64,000 bases of DNA from Yamagishiella unicocca (taxonomy: Eukaryota; Chlorophyta; Chlorophyceae; Chlamydomonadales; Volvocaceae): contig BDSL01000023.1 in the NCBI GenBank assembly GCA_003116995.1, positions 434,001-498,000 on the forward strand, read 5' to 3'. This document shows, piece by piece, positions 1 to 10,800 of this stretch. The notes under the pieces were generated by a model, which made no database searches, was not told where the DNA came from, and saw only the letters and a program-made list of their open reading frames with translations. The position numbers and the translations under genes were made by a program. How positions within the stretch are numbered: position 1 is the stretch's first letter; each line of letters opens with the position of its first letter.

Positions 1-1377
1 ACATATTCGCCACTGCGGACCTGGCCGGTGCCACGACACAGCACGTAACCGGCTGGTATAGCAGCGCCGAGCGGCTTACAACCGTGGCTGTCGTACATGG
101 TGACCCTGTCGTACTGCCGACCGCGTTGTGTCGAGCCGCCGCTGCTATTGGACGTCCCTGCTCTTGTGCCATGCAACTTAGCCGGGCTCAGGCGCGACTG
201 CTGCCTTTCCGAAGTCATTGCTGTTACTGCACCCCACTGCTGAGCGGGTTCTGGTGACTCGCACACGCTGTGTCGATCACCAGCTGTGTCGTGACACCGG
301 CGCACCCTTAGGCTGGTTGGTGCCATCTTGGCAACAGTCAGTCAGACACGTGACGGAATCTGGAAGCCATCCTATGAAGAGACTGGATGGAGGCCTGGAG
401 CCACTGCTACATGCACGGGAATACCAGGCCCATCTGGCGCCACAGCGTGAATGAGTTACAAGCCTCAGATTCCATGATAGGGTCTATTATTTGCCAGTTA
501 TCGGGACAGAGTCCCAGCCTATCGGGACAGAGACGCATACGGCATCTGGGTTTTTTCCTGGGTCATCCACGCACGCGATCACAATGCTGGCCACGCCGCT
601 GCTACATACCTGCCATCGAGGAATTTAATAAAGTAATTTCAAAAGCCTGTCATTCTGGTATCCAGTAGGTGATAAAAGGAAGCCGCAGCCGGTGTAAGAC
701 TGGCGCCGCCTACCTGGGCCATCCCCCGGAGCGGCCGTGTACACAACTGCTTTGCCGTACGCACCAGCCGCAACATCACCCCCGACGTCTATAAATTAGG
801 GCGTGACACGGGCAAAATCGACGAGCTAACGTCACGAGCTAGGAAGCGAGCTAGGGCGCGGTGATGGTGAGCGAGGGATGGTATAAGTAGCGGTGGATGG
901 TGGGCCGCCTAGGATGGAGACGGGTGTAAGACGTTCCCCTTTTGTACGACGCCACTCTTATCGAAGATTCGTTAGGTGCGGTGACGAAACGTGACGAGGT
1001 TGCTCAGGCTGGGATGCACCCCGTCCCGTCAAGGCATCGGTGCCATTTCTGGGCTCCATGCATCGATTGAGGAACGCGCCAAACTAGAGCAACGACCACT
1101 TGTTCTCTCGTCGTCCGCCTGTACTCATTATGATACATCACACTCGGTTCGGCCTCCCTTGGCGCAACCAGTTGAACAGTGGACCAGTGGAATAGTGGAA
1201 TAGTGGAACCGAGGATGGCTGGAACGTGCGCCGCGTCCACGCCTCCAGAATACACGCGGACTGCCTAGTCAGCCCGAGCAAACCAAAGCACCAGCCGACC
1301 CGAGCCGCAGCCATCCGGTAACACCAGCGACGAGTAGCCCCTGGCACAGTGAGCCGCCGACGCAGGGGCGGCTCCTT
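1..1377. other. Intergenic region, left edge; no gene supported
   Basis: No open frame here shows a recognisable domain or a coherent exon chain. The stretch lies downstream of the acyl-CoA synthetase stop codon, which is read on the minus strand, so its right end should hold that gene's 3' UTR. A short run of imperfect 8-9 bp units (agtggaata-like) sits at about 1166-1210. I saw no clear TGTAA polyadenylation signal on the minus strand close to the stop. Confidence 0.5.
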
Positions 1378-4300
1378 TCACATCTTGGAGCGCGGCGGCG
1401 CCCTGTGGTGTTTGAACATGTCGCGCAAGGTGAGCTTGGACACCTTGCCGGTGGCGTTGTGCGGGATCTGTGGTACGAACACCACGTCATCCGGCACCGC
1501 GAACCTGCGGAGCGGAGGGCGGCGGGCGGGGTGGGTTGGTGGGGGAGGATAACCGACAACGGTGCGATACATCACGAAAGAAGGTCAATCACACACAAGC
1601 CGAGCTTTGCTAAGCCATACCACCACCGCCGCCGCCGCGAAGGCTGATCCAACTTCCCAACTCCCCCAACTCCTAACCGCCAACTTCCAACTCACTTGGC
1701 CAGGCGGTCCGCCAAGTAGCGCAGCACGCCGTCCTTGAGCTCCGCATCTGGCTCCACTCCGGGCCGCGGCACTAGCACCAGCAGGGGCCGCTCACCCCAC
1801 CGGTCGTCTGGAATGGCCACCACAGCCGCCTCGGCGACACCGGCGAAACCCTGTGTTTTGCGGGTGAGCGCGACCGCCGCAGGGCAGCACAAGGAGGCGT
1901 GACCGCCGTCAGACAGACTGCAACCTGGCTGTCAGGACGGCGCATCTTGCCGAGGTGGGCGTCGCAGCACCGGGAAGCTGAATTGCAAGAGACTGGTCGT
2001 AGTGTTGGTGCCAAAAGGGATTGCAACCGTAGCAACAGCAGCTGCAGCAGCAGCACTGGATCAGCAGCCGAAAGGCCAGCTCGGTGTCTTTAGCGGCACG
2101 CAGCTGCCGGCCCGGCCCCAGCCATAAGGCCCCTGCCCCCACTCGTCAGCCGAGGCGCTGTCGTACCATGGCCAGGTTCTCGATCTCGATGCTGCTGATC
2201 CACTCGCCACCTGGGCGGAACGGACGTGCGGCGGGGGCGAAGGCGGCGAGGGGGCGGGAGGGTGGCGTAAAAACCGATTACACGACACGGGGGGTGGGGG
2301 TGTAGTGGCAGTAGCCGTGGTTGTGTATACCAGCACGATCCTAAACCAAAATGCCCAGCCGGGCAACACTGAGCTTCAAACATCTCCCGAATCTCTCTCT
2401 GTGACGTCATCGGGCCTACATGTGGGGTATGTCTGTCACACGCATTGGAAATAACGCAGGTTAAGCTCACGGTGCGCGTTCCTATATCAAGTCCTTTTAC
2501 CCTGATTGGATATAACGATGTACATTATTTTTGGTACCCAAAATCACTTGCTCTGGTTTGCAACGTCACGTGAAGCGATGAACCTAAACTTTAGGCAACG
2601 CTTGCCTGAACCCGCTGGTGCCGCGGCACTCACCGCTCTTGATGACGTCTTTGGACCTGTCCGTTATGGCCATGCTGCCCCATGCGTCGATGGACGCCAC
2701 GTCACCTGTGGCGAACCAGTTGTCGGCGTCCACTGCGGGCTTGTCGGCCTTGAAGTAGCGAGACACCACAGCCGGGCCGCGGACCTTGTGGTGCGGGTGG
2801 GGGTTACAGAAAATAACCGGTTACTCGGTTGGATGGGGGGGGTGGGCAGGCGGGTGGGGGAGGATGGCTTTGCCTGAACGGCTCACCAAACCCTCCCTAC
2901 CCCAACCCACCCACCATCGTCCCTCCAACCACCGCACACAGTGCGTACCTTGTAAAACCGTTCATCCTGCGGCCCTCCCTTCCCGGCACCCGGCAACGGT
3001 CGTTTCGCTGTTTCAGTCGCCCCCATCCGGCTCAGCTCAGCTTCAACACGCCTCCACCTACCCAGCCGCCCAGCCGACCTATAGATTTCCTTTCCTCTCG
3101 TACCCACTCACCCGGCCAGCAGGCCGGCCCCTGGCGTTCCTCGGTACCCCCCACCTGCAGGTTCCTCGGTAAACCCCACCTGCAGGTTCCTCGGTACCCC
3201 CCACCTGCAGGTTCCTCGGTACCCCCCACCTGCAGGTTCCTCGGTACCCCCCACCTGCAGGTTCCCGACCGTCTTGCCGTCGTGCGGCAGCTCCCTGCCA
3301 GCGTCATCCACGATGCGCATATCGCACAGCACATGGGGCCGCCCCTGCTTGAGCTTGGCGTTCAGGTAGGCGGTGCGGAACGAGGAGGCGGCGACGGAGG
3401 AGGGGGAGGAGGACGCCGCAGAGGCGGCGCTGGGCTGGGGGCTCGCCCCCAGCCCCGCCAGCGGGCGTGTGCGGCCACCCAGGGCCGAAGGCTTTGGGTC
3501 GCCCAGGGTACCCAGAGGGCTCAGCTCGGTCATGCCCCACAGGTGACGGACCTCCACCCCGTGCCTGGAGGAGTGCGTGTGTGTGTATGTGTGGGGGGGG
3601 GAGGAAGAGGGAGGGTGTACGACAGCCGGTGGGCGTGAGGGGATGCGAGTTGCGGAAGCTACAGGACTACAGACTACCGGTAATGGCTCGTGCACCGTGG
3701 TTTGGCAGATAGAGACGGTTCCCTTGGGCGAGGTGCGCTCATCCCGCTCACCCCATCATCCCCGACGGCATCGCCACCTGGTGATCTACGAATCGTCGTC
3801 GCAGCCTTTCCTGGAAGCCATTCCGGTCGAAACGCAAACCGCCGCCGGGTGCTTTCGCCACGGCTCCGAAACCACTTACTTGACCTCGAACGCCTCCAGC
3901 ATCGACATGGGCGCCGCCGCGCCGCCGATGCAGGCCGTCCGCAGTGTGGAGAAGGTGAGCCCCTGCTCCTCGCAGTACGACAGCAGCGCCAGCCACACGG
4001 TGGGGACCCCCGCGGACATGGTCACGCCGTACGTCTCCATCAGCGAGTGGATGGACGCGCCGTCAAGGAAGGGGCCTGTGCGGGGGCGGGGCGGGGCGTA
4101 CGACAGTACGGCACAGTACGGCGTAGCACAGTAGTACGACAGTACGGCGTGGGAGGATTGGTGTAGGCGTACGGCAACGGGTAGCACGGTGGTACGACGG
4201 TACGGCGCGGGAGGATTGTTGTAGGCGACACGGACAATGATATGACGCACATCCCGGGAAGGGTAGAGCGGGGCTTATGTCATTCCGTTGGAAATTCGGT

Positions 4301-7300
4301 TGCTCTCTTTCCACGTGCCGGCCCATACCCGTACCCTCGGGTGACTGGTCCTGGGAACCCCCGGGCAAAGCCGCCAGGGCACCTCCCAAACCATCTTCCC
4401 CCACGTGCCGACCCCACGGGTTTCCTCTCATGGCCGCAACCAAAGGGTTTCCTGTCGAACCCCCCACACCCTCACCCGCGCCTACCCGGCAGCACCAGCC
4501 TCGCCCCCACCATGGGCGCTGCAAACACCAGCCCCCACGAGTTGGCATGGAACATGGGCACCACCGCCAGACAGCACGAGGCGGCGGAGAGGGGCAGGCT
4601 GTCGGCCTGCAGGGTGGGAGGGCGGAGGGGGTGGCGGCGGCACGCGAGGTGGGCGGAGGGAGGGGAGAGGCGCATTGCGTGGAGGGGCACGGAAGGTATC
4701 AAGTATAATGGACAAAGCGGGAAATTGAATCCGAGGTTGGAAAGGCAGCTCTAGGCGCGCTGCGGAGGCAACGGAAGCCGGAGCTCGGACGATGACAGAA
4801 GGGGGACCAGGAGGGCGGTGGCGTAGGATTGGCAGGACAATCGGCGGCGCCATGTGCGCTCCTAAACAAGCAACCAAACGCTTGAGTCGGCAAGGGTCGC
4901 CTGTCTGGGCCACGATCCACGCCCCGGCAGCCGAGGCGTTCCCCCGTCTGCCCTCCGTTTCCCACGTCGTGTATTCGGGTCTTCTCGCCCCCCCCCCGAG
5001 CAAAGTCTCCCGAGCGCACTTGGAGCAGCAGTAGCGCGTGCAGATAGTTGGAGCGGTGGGAGTAGAGGACGCCCTGAAGGGGGGGTGGGTGGGAGGGAGG
5101 AGGGGGAGGGAGGTGACGGCAGGGCGGCTGGAGTGGAGGGGGCACGCCGAATGGCGGATAGGCGAACGGAGATACCGGTGAGGCGAGGGCTACGCGAGGA
5201 AGACCCAACGACCCATTGACCCAACGACCCAACGACTCAACGGCCCAACGACCCAATGAGCACCCTATGAATAACTTTACCCGGGGGGACGTTACCGGGG
5301 TTGTCAGGTGCGGCTTCCTTCCCTGCCCTCCGCTCGTCTGGCCTACGCGTGTTACCCAAAGACACATGTGCGGTGGTGTTGCTTTCGGTTACCTCGGTGC
5401 GCCCGGGGGGCCCGTCCAGAAGCCGCTGAGCTCCACCACCGCCAGCCCCTCCGGCCGCCAGCTACGTTCGCTCCGAAACCCCTCCGGCCCCCAACTACGG
5501 TATGGCTCCAAACTACGGTTTCGCTCCGAAACCGCTCCTCCAACTACGTTCGCTCCGAAACCGCTCCTCAAGGCATGATACTCCGAAACCGCCCCTCCAC
5601 CCACCTTGGGGTTCCCGGTAGTGCCACTGGTGTAGCACATGCCGCACGCGTCGTTCTCGTCCACCTCCGCCCAGCGGAACCCAGACAGACCGCCTGGTGC
5701 CGCCGCCGCCGCGCCCAGAAGCTCCTCGTAGCACAGGACCACCACGGCCGTGCCCAGGGCCGAAATGGCGGAGGCGGGGGGCATGTTGAGCCTGGGGGTC
5801 CGGGGGGGGGGAGGGGGGGAAAACCCGTGTAGGAAGGGAACACCGTTTGGGACATACGGTGTGTGAAAACCGTGAGGAAGGCACCGGGTGTCGGCGGTGC
5901 CTGCCAGCCCCCCCTGCTGCTGCTGCGACGGCGGCTGCTAGGCTCCGGAGCAGGGCCGCCCAGGCCCCCCCCCCCACACCGCTCCCCCCATGTCGGGTTG
6001 CCGGGTTACCGCTCTAGCCCCCCCCCCCCCCCCCCCATGTCGCATTGCCGGGTTACCGCTCTAACCCCTCCCGGCCCCCCCGGACAGGGCGTGTAACCGG
6101 GTCTCCCATGTCGTGTAACCCCGGGCCTTTTCGCCAACCCCCCCAGGCCGCAAGGCCCACCTGTCCGTGAGCAGCACCACCGTACGGATGGACGGCACCC
6201 CCGGGAGCACCTTTTCCAGCAGGGGGAGCATGGTGGCGTCGGCGAGGATCAGCTCGTCCTGCGCGTGATGGGGCGAGGGAGGGCGCCGTGACGGACGCAT
6301 CGCGTAGGTAGGTTGTTAGGTTGCGTTAGGTTGCTCATCTTGACATCGACCCTTCCCTCCCCCAGCCCTCGTGCACCGCCCGCCCCGCCCCGCCGACCTG
6401 CGGGTCTCCCCTCATGACGGCCCTCCGCCCCACTTCCCGTGTCGAGTGACCGGTTCTTTTCTGTAACCCGCCGACCTGCGGGTTTCCCCTCATAGCCCCC
6501 GCCCCCCCCAACCTGCGTGTCATATAACCGCTCTTTATCCCAAACCCCCCACGACCTGCGGTTTTTCCCTCCTAGCCCCCGCCCCCCACCCACACACACA
6601 CCCAGACACACCTGCGCGTCGTGTGCGATGTAGGTGATGTCCTTGGGGGACAGCCGGGGGTTCAGCGTGTGACACACGGCGCCGCACCCGATGATGCCGT
6701 ACCATGCCTCCATGTGGCGGGATGTGTTCCAGGCCAGGGTGGCCACGAAGGAGCCCTTACTGCGCGGGCGGTCCAGGGAGGGGGCAGGGAGGGGAGGAGG
6801 GGTCGGAGGGCAGGAAGAAGAGGGGTCGGGGGGCAGGAAGAGGAGGGGTCGGGATGGCGCGCGAGGGCTTTCGGAGGTGCGGCAGGGGAGAGGGGATGGA
6901 GGCAGGATGCGGGAAAAGCTGGGCGTGAGGGGCGCGCGCGCGCGCGCAATCTTCATCTTGGTTGCTAGCACAGCCGTTTAGCGCGCGCGTAATATAAAGG
7001 CTTCGCGGTTCGAGAGCAAGTAGGATCGGTTGATGCGGAGCCACGCGCGACAGGTCAGCACTTGCGTGTCGCCTCAAAACGCTCGACCCCAGGCGCATCG
7101 CTTTTAGAAAATACAGTTTGGTGAGCTGCTCCAGTTGCGTTGCGCGCACTTTGTTGTTAGGACGAAGAAAGCCAAGCGCCAGGACCCCCCCAGTAGAAAC
7201 TGGATTGCTTACCGGACTCCAAGCTGGCGCAACCCGATGGAGCACAACTGGGCTCGGCGGTGCAGCTCGGCATAGGTGTAGGAAACTACGGGACCTTCCA

Positions 7301-7397
7301 CGCTCCTAGAGATAACCAGCTGTTCTGGATGCCACTTGGCTGCGTGGTCCAGAATCTGACATACATTCAATTGTGTTTCCTGCATCAGGCCGCGCAT
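1378..7397 (-). CDS. Medium-chain acyl-CoA synthetase (acyl-activating enzyme), 12 exons
   Basis: Ligase that activates a fatty acid to acyl-AMP and then acyl-CoA. Exons on the minus strand: 7213-7397, 6612-6759, 6161-6258, 5605-5791, 5020-5073, 4486-4606, 3880-4075, 3255-3564, 2634-2784, 2167-2210, 1696-1850, 1378-1504; total 1776 nt, 591 aa. The ATG at 7397 was chosen because MRGLMQ followed by [10 protein letters not shown] matches starts of bacterial-type medium-chain ligases. Visible motifs: P-loop [12 protein letters not shown] (across the 5605/5073 junction), [25 protein letters not shown], and PHNATGK with the catalytic lysine near the C-terminus. Exon 8 carries a Ser/Ala-rich insert of about 40 residues. 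The protein ends in S-K-M, a peroxisomal targeting signal known from plants, so peroxisomal fatty-acid activation is likely. Chain length of the substrate is inferred from family resemblance only. Confidence 0.93.
3131..3265. repeat. 25-bp tandem repeat, five copies, over a 5' splice site
   Basis: Five nearly identical 25-bp units, with the core ccacctgcaggttcctcggt on the plus strand. On the coding (minus) strand each unit contains CCTGCAG followed by GTGGGG, the same sequence as the donor used at 3255 for exon 8 of the acyl-CoA synthetase. The array therefore begins inside the exon end and runs into the intron. Confidence 0.9.
5425..6140. repeat. Low-complexity intronic repeats in acyl-CoA synthetase introns
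   Basis: 5465-5595 is built from repeats of gctccgaaaccgctcctcc-like units in the intron between exons 4 and 5. 5990-6140 in the intron between exons 3 and 4 has C-homopolymer runs and several copies of a motif resembling catgtcgtgtaaccgg. Both lie outside the coding exons. Confidence 0.7.
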
Positions 7398-7828
7398 TCT
7401 TGCCTCTTTCGCCCTAGGCGCCTCGTTCGCGGAGGCGCCAAATTTGCACAGTTTACGTACGGGGCTATTGAGGGAGAGTATCCAATTGCGTATGATGTGT
7501 TTGGGCCTCAAAGAGCAAAGCAGGGTTTATGGAAGTCCGCGGTTCCGGAGGCCATGACCGCTAACTGCAACGGTACCACAATCAAAGCCAACAAATGTTT
7601 GTCAACTCATGTCAATATGCTAGGATGTAACACATATAAATAAAAACTATCAGGATAGCTTGTCCTTTGATTTACTAAACTAGCTGACAAGCTGCACATA
7701 AGTTGCAGGCGGGAAGGCACAACCCCAAAAAGCACAGGCCCTGGGCACGGCTTAAACTCTGGCGAGTTGAACGTCAAACATCTAAAGAATCGCCAATGCC
7801 CAGCTAATACAGTGTACTTCAGTCCATA
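7398..7828. promoter_or_regulatory. Divergent promoter region between acyl-CoA synthetase and RIN13-like 1
   Basis: The two start codons (7397 minus, 7829 plus) are only 431 bp apart and face away from each other. A TATAAATA sequence at 7635-7642 reads toward the plus-strand gene, about 190 bp before its ATG. The assignment as a shared promoter is inferred from geometry; no transcript data are available. Confidence 0.45.
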
Positions 7829-10800
7829 ATGGAGCATCGACCAGGCGCCCGCAGGATGGTCGAGCATGTAGACCTGACAGCTGATGATGATATGGGGACG
7901 GAGGTATCTCGACCACTGCGCAAACGAGCCCGGGCGTCGACCATCCCTCGCCCAGCTGGCGCTGATTGCGTGTATTTGCTCTCGGACAGCGATGAAAATG
8001 AGCCGATTGCCAACAGAAGGAATCCTTCCTTAGAGAGGCGCCGTCGCATTGGACGTCACCTGGGTCGCGCTGCAGACCCAGAAGCTAGGCCAGCAGCGGC
8101 AGAGCAGCGGCAGAACCAGCTGGAGCCGCGCACAGAGTCCATTGGTACTTGCATCAGCACATCCTCCTGCTCTGGGACCTCTGTCTCCAACCCCTTTGCT
8201 GAAGCGACCGTTGCCGAAGCCAACCCTCCCAACGCCAACAGCGGTATCAACGGCCCCCCAACCAATCAAGGCCACGCTGCGGACCCTGATGCTATGGATG
8301 CAGCTGCGGACCCTGCTGCAGGGGATGCAGCTCCAGCCCCTGCTGCAGGGGATGCAGCCCCTGCCCCTGCTGCAGGGGATGCAGCCCCTGCCCCTGCTGC
8401 AGGGGATGCAGCCCCTGCCCCTGCTGCAGGGGATGCAGCCCCTGCCCCTGCTGCAGGGGATGCAGCCCCTGCCCCTGCTGCAGGGGATGCAGCCCCTGCC
8501 CCTGCTGATGGAGGCGGTGTCGCTGCAGCCCCTGCTAACCGCGGTGCTGCTGCAGCACATGCTGTTGCAGTTGCTGTTGCAGACCGTGCTGATGGACGCG
8601 GTCCTGCTGCTGCCTCCGCCAGTGGCGGATCTGCACCGGACGCGGACGCCGTTTCCGACTCAGACTCCGACGACGTTGAACTGCTGAAGGAAGAAGGCCA
8701 GGTGGGCAGGGCTGCGCCGCAACTAACCTCAACCACCTCAACCATCTCAACCACCTCAGCCACCTCTCCGCCTGCATGCGTTGCGTGTGTCCACCCCGCC
8801 CAGGCATCCTTTGCGCTGATGCCATCCGCTGACGTCATGTGTATGTACGCCGCCGCCCCCCCCCCGCAGGTGACCACCCGGGACCTGCCGCACCCGCGCC
8901 CGGACTGCGCCGTACACCGCTTCAAAGCCCCGGACGGGGGGACTGGCAACCCCGCCAACGCGTCCTTCTGCAGCCAGGTGTGTTGGGACGGCGGGGGCAG
9001 GGGGCCAGCGGCCAGGTGTGTTGGGATGGCGGGGGCAGGGGGCCACATGTCCCAGGCGCGCCTTGCCTTGCCACGTGCCTTGCCACTTTATCTAAAACCT
9101 AAATAAAATCAGGACTGTGGACCTCACAGCTTGCCTGCCAGGCATCTCAGGGCCAGGACCAGCCAGCTCGTGGGTATCTGACTGACGACCCCTGCGCCCT
9201 CCCCCTCCCCCAGCCCCAACCCCTAAGCCCCACCTCTTCTCGCCCCTCCCCGCCTCCTCTTCTCGCCCCTCCCCCCTCCTCTTCTCGCCCCTCCCCCCTC
9301 CTCTTCTCGCCCCTCCCCCCTCCTCTTCTCGCCACCCCCCCTCCTCTTCTCGCCCCTCCTCCCTCCGCAGTGCTACTGCTACGTGTGCGACGTGCGGGCG
9401 TCCGAGTGCGAGTTCTGGGGCACGGGTGAGGGACCGGGGGGACGAGGCGACAGGGCGGGAAGAGGGCGGGGAGAGGGGGGGAAGGGGACAGGGAAGGGGG
9501 AGTGGAGAATCGAAGCCGGAATGGTAGGATGGGGCCGGCGCGGTTGAGAAGGCGTGGTGGTGACAAGTTTGAGCAAGCGGGGAGGGTAGCTGGAGGGTTC
9601 CAGGCTCGAACCCTACAAGCTGTTTTAGGGTTTATGGTCTTCAGTGCCGTTTCCCTACCTGGCCCTCCTAACGGTGTATCACGCCCCACCCACAGGCACC
9701 AACCCACGGGATCATTCCAACGCCCTGCCCCAGAAGAACTGGACCCGGCTGCGCCAGGCGGCGCGGGAGGCGCAGGGAGCCAAGAAGGACTTTCTGCAGG
9801 CGGAGTACGACGGCCGGCCGTACTGGCCCCAACAACCCCCGGCTCCAGCGGCGGCCACAGCTCACCGGCCAACCGCTGGCTCCCACCTCCGGCCGCACTG
9901 CCCCAAGTACCGCTTCGTGCCTGGAGCCATGTGTCGCGAAAACTGGATGCGGTGCTTCCAGGTGCGCGGCTGGGCCCTAAGCGCTCGTGGCGCTTGCTGA
10001 TGACGTCATATGCCTCATGCGTCTCACCCCCGTCCCTCCCTCCCTCCTCCACTTGTCTCAACCCCGTCCCTCCCTCCCTCCTCCACTTGTCTCACCCCCG
10101 TCCCTCCCTCCCTCCTCCACTTGTTTCGCTCCCGTCCCTCCCTCCCTCCTCCACTTGTCTCACCCCCGTCCCTCCCTCCCTCCCCCACTTGTCTCACCCC
10201 CGTCCCTCCCTCCCTCCTCCACTTGTCTCACCCCCGTCCCTCCCTCCCTCCTCCACTTGTTTCGCTCCCGTCCCTCCCTCCCTCCTCCACTTGTCTCACC
10301 CCCGTCCCTCCCTCCTTCCTCCACTTGTTTCGAGCCCGTCCCTACCTCCTTCCTCCACTTGTCTCACCCCCGTCCCTCCCACCCTCCTCCACTTGTCTCA
10401 CCCCCGTCCCTCCCTCCCTCCCCCACTTGTCTCACCCCCGTCCCTCCCTCCCTCCTCCACTTGTCTCACCCCCGTCCCTCCCTCCCTCCTCCACTTGTTT
10501 CGCTCCCGTCCCTCCCTCCCTCCTCCACTTGTCTCACCCCGTCCCTCCCTCCCTCCTCCACTTGTCTCACCCCCGTCCCTCCCTCCCTCCTCCACGTGTT
10601 TCGCTCCCGTCCCTCCCTCCCTCCTCCACTTGTCTCACCCCCGTCCCTCCCTCCCTCCCCCACTTGTCTCACCCCCGTCCCTCCCTCCCTCCTCCACTTG
10701 TCTCACCCCCGTCCCTCCCTCCCTCCTCCACTTGTTTCGCTCCCGTCCCTCCCTCCCTCCTCCACTTGTCTCACCCCCGTCCCTCCCTCCTTCCTCCACT

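Noticed and set aside
8530..9060. Minus-strand 260-codon frame over RIN13-like 1 exon 1
   Set aside because: Shadow of the 27-bp coding repeat; the plus strand has the conserved domain and matching paralogue.
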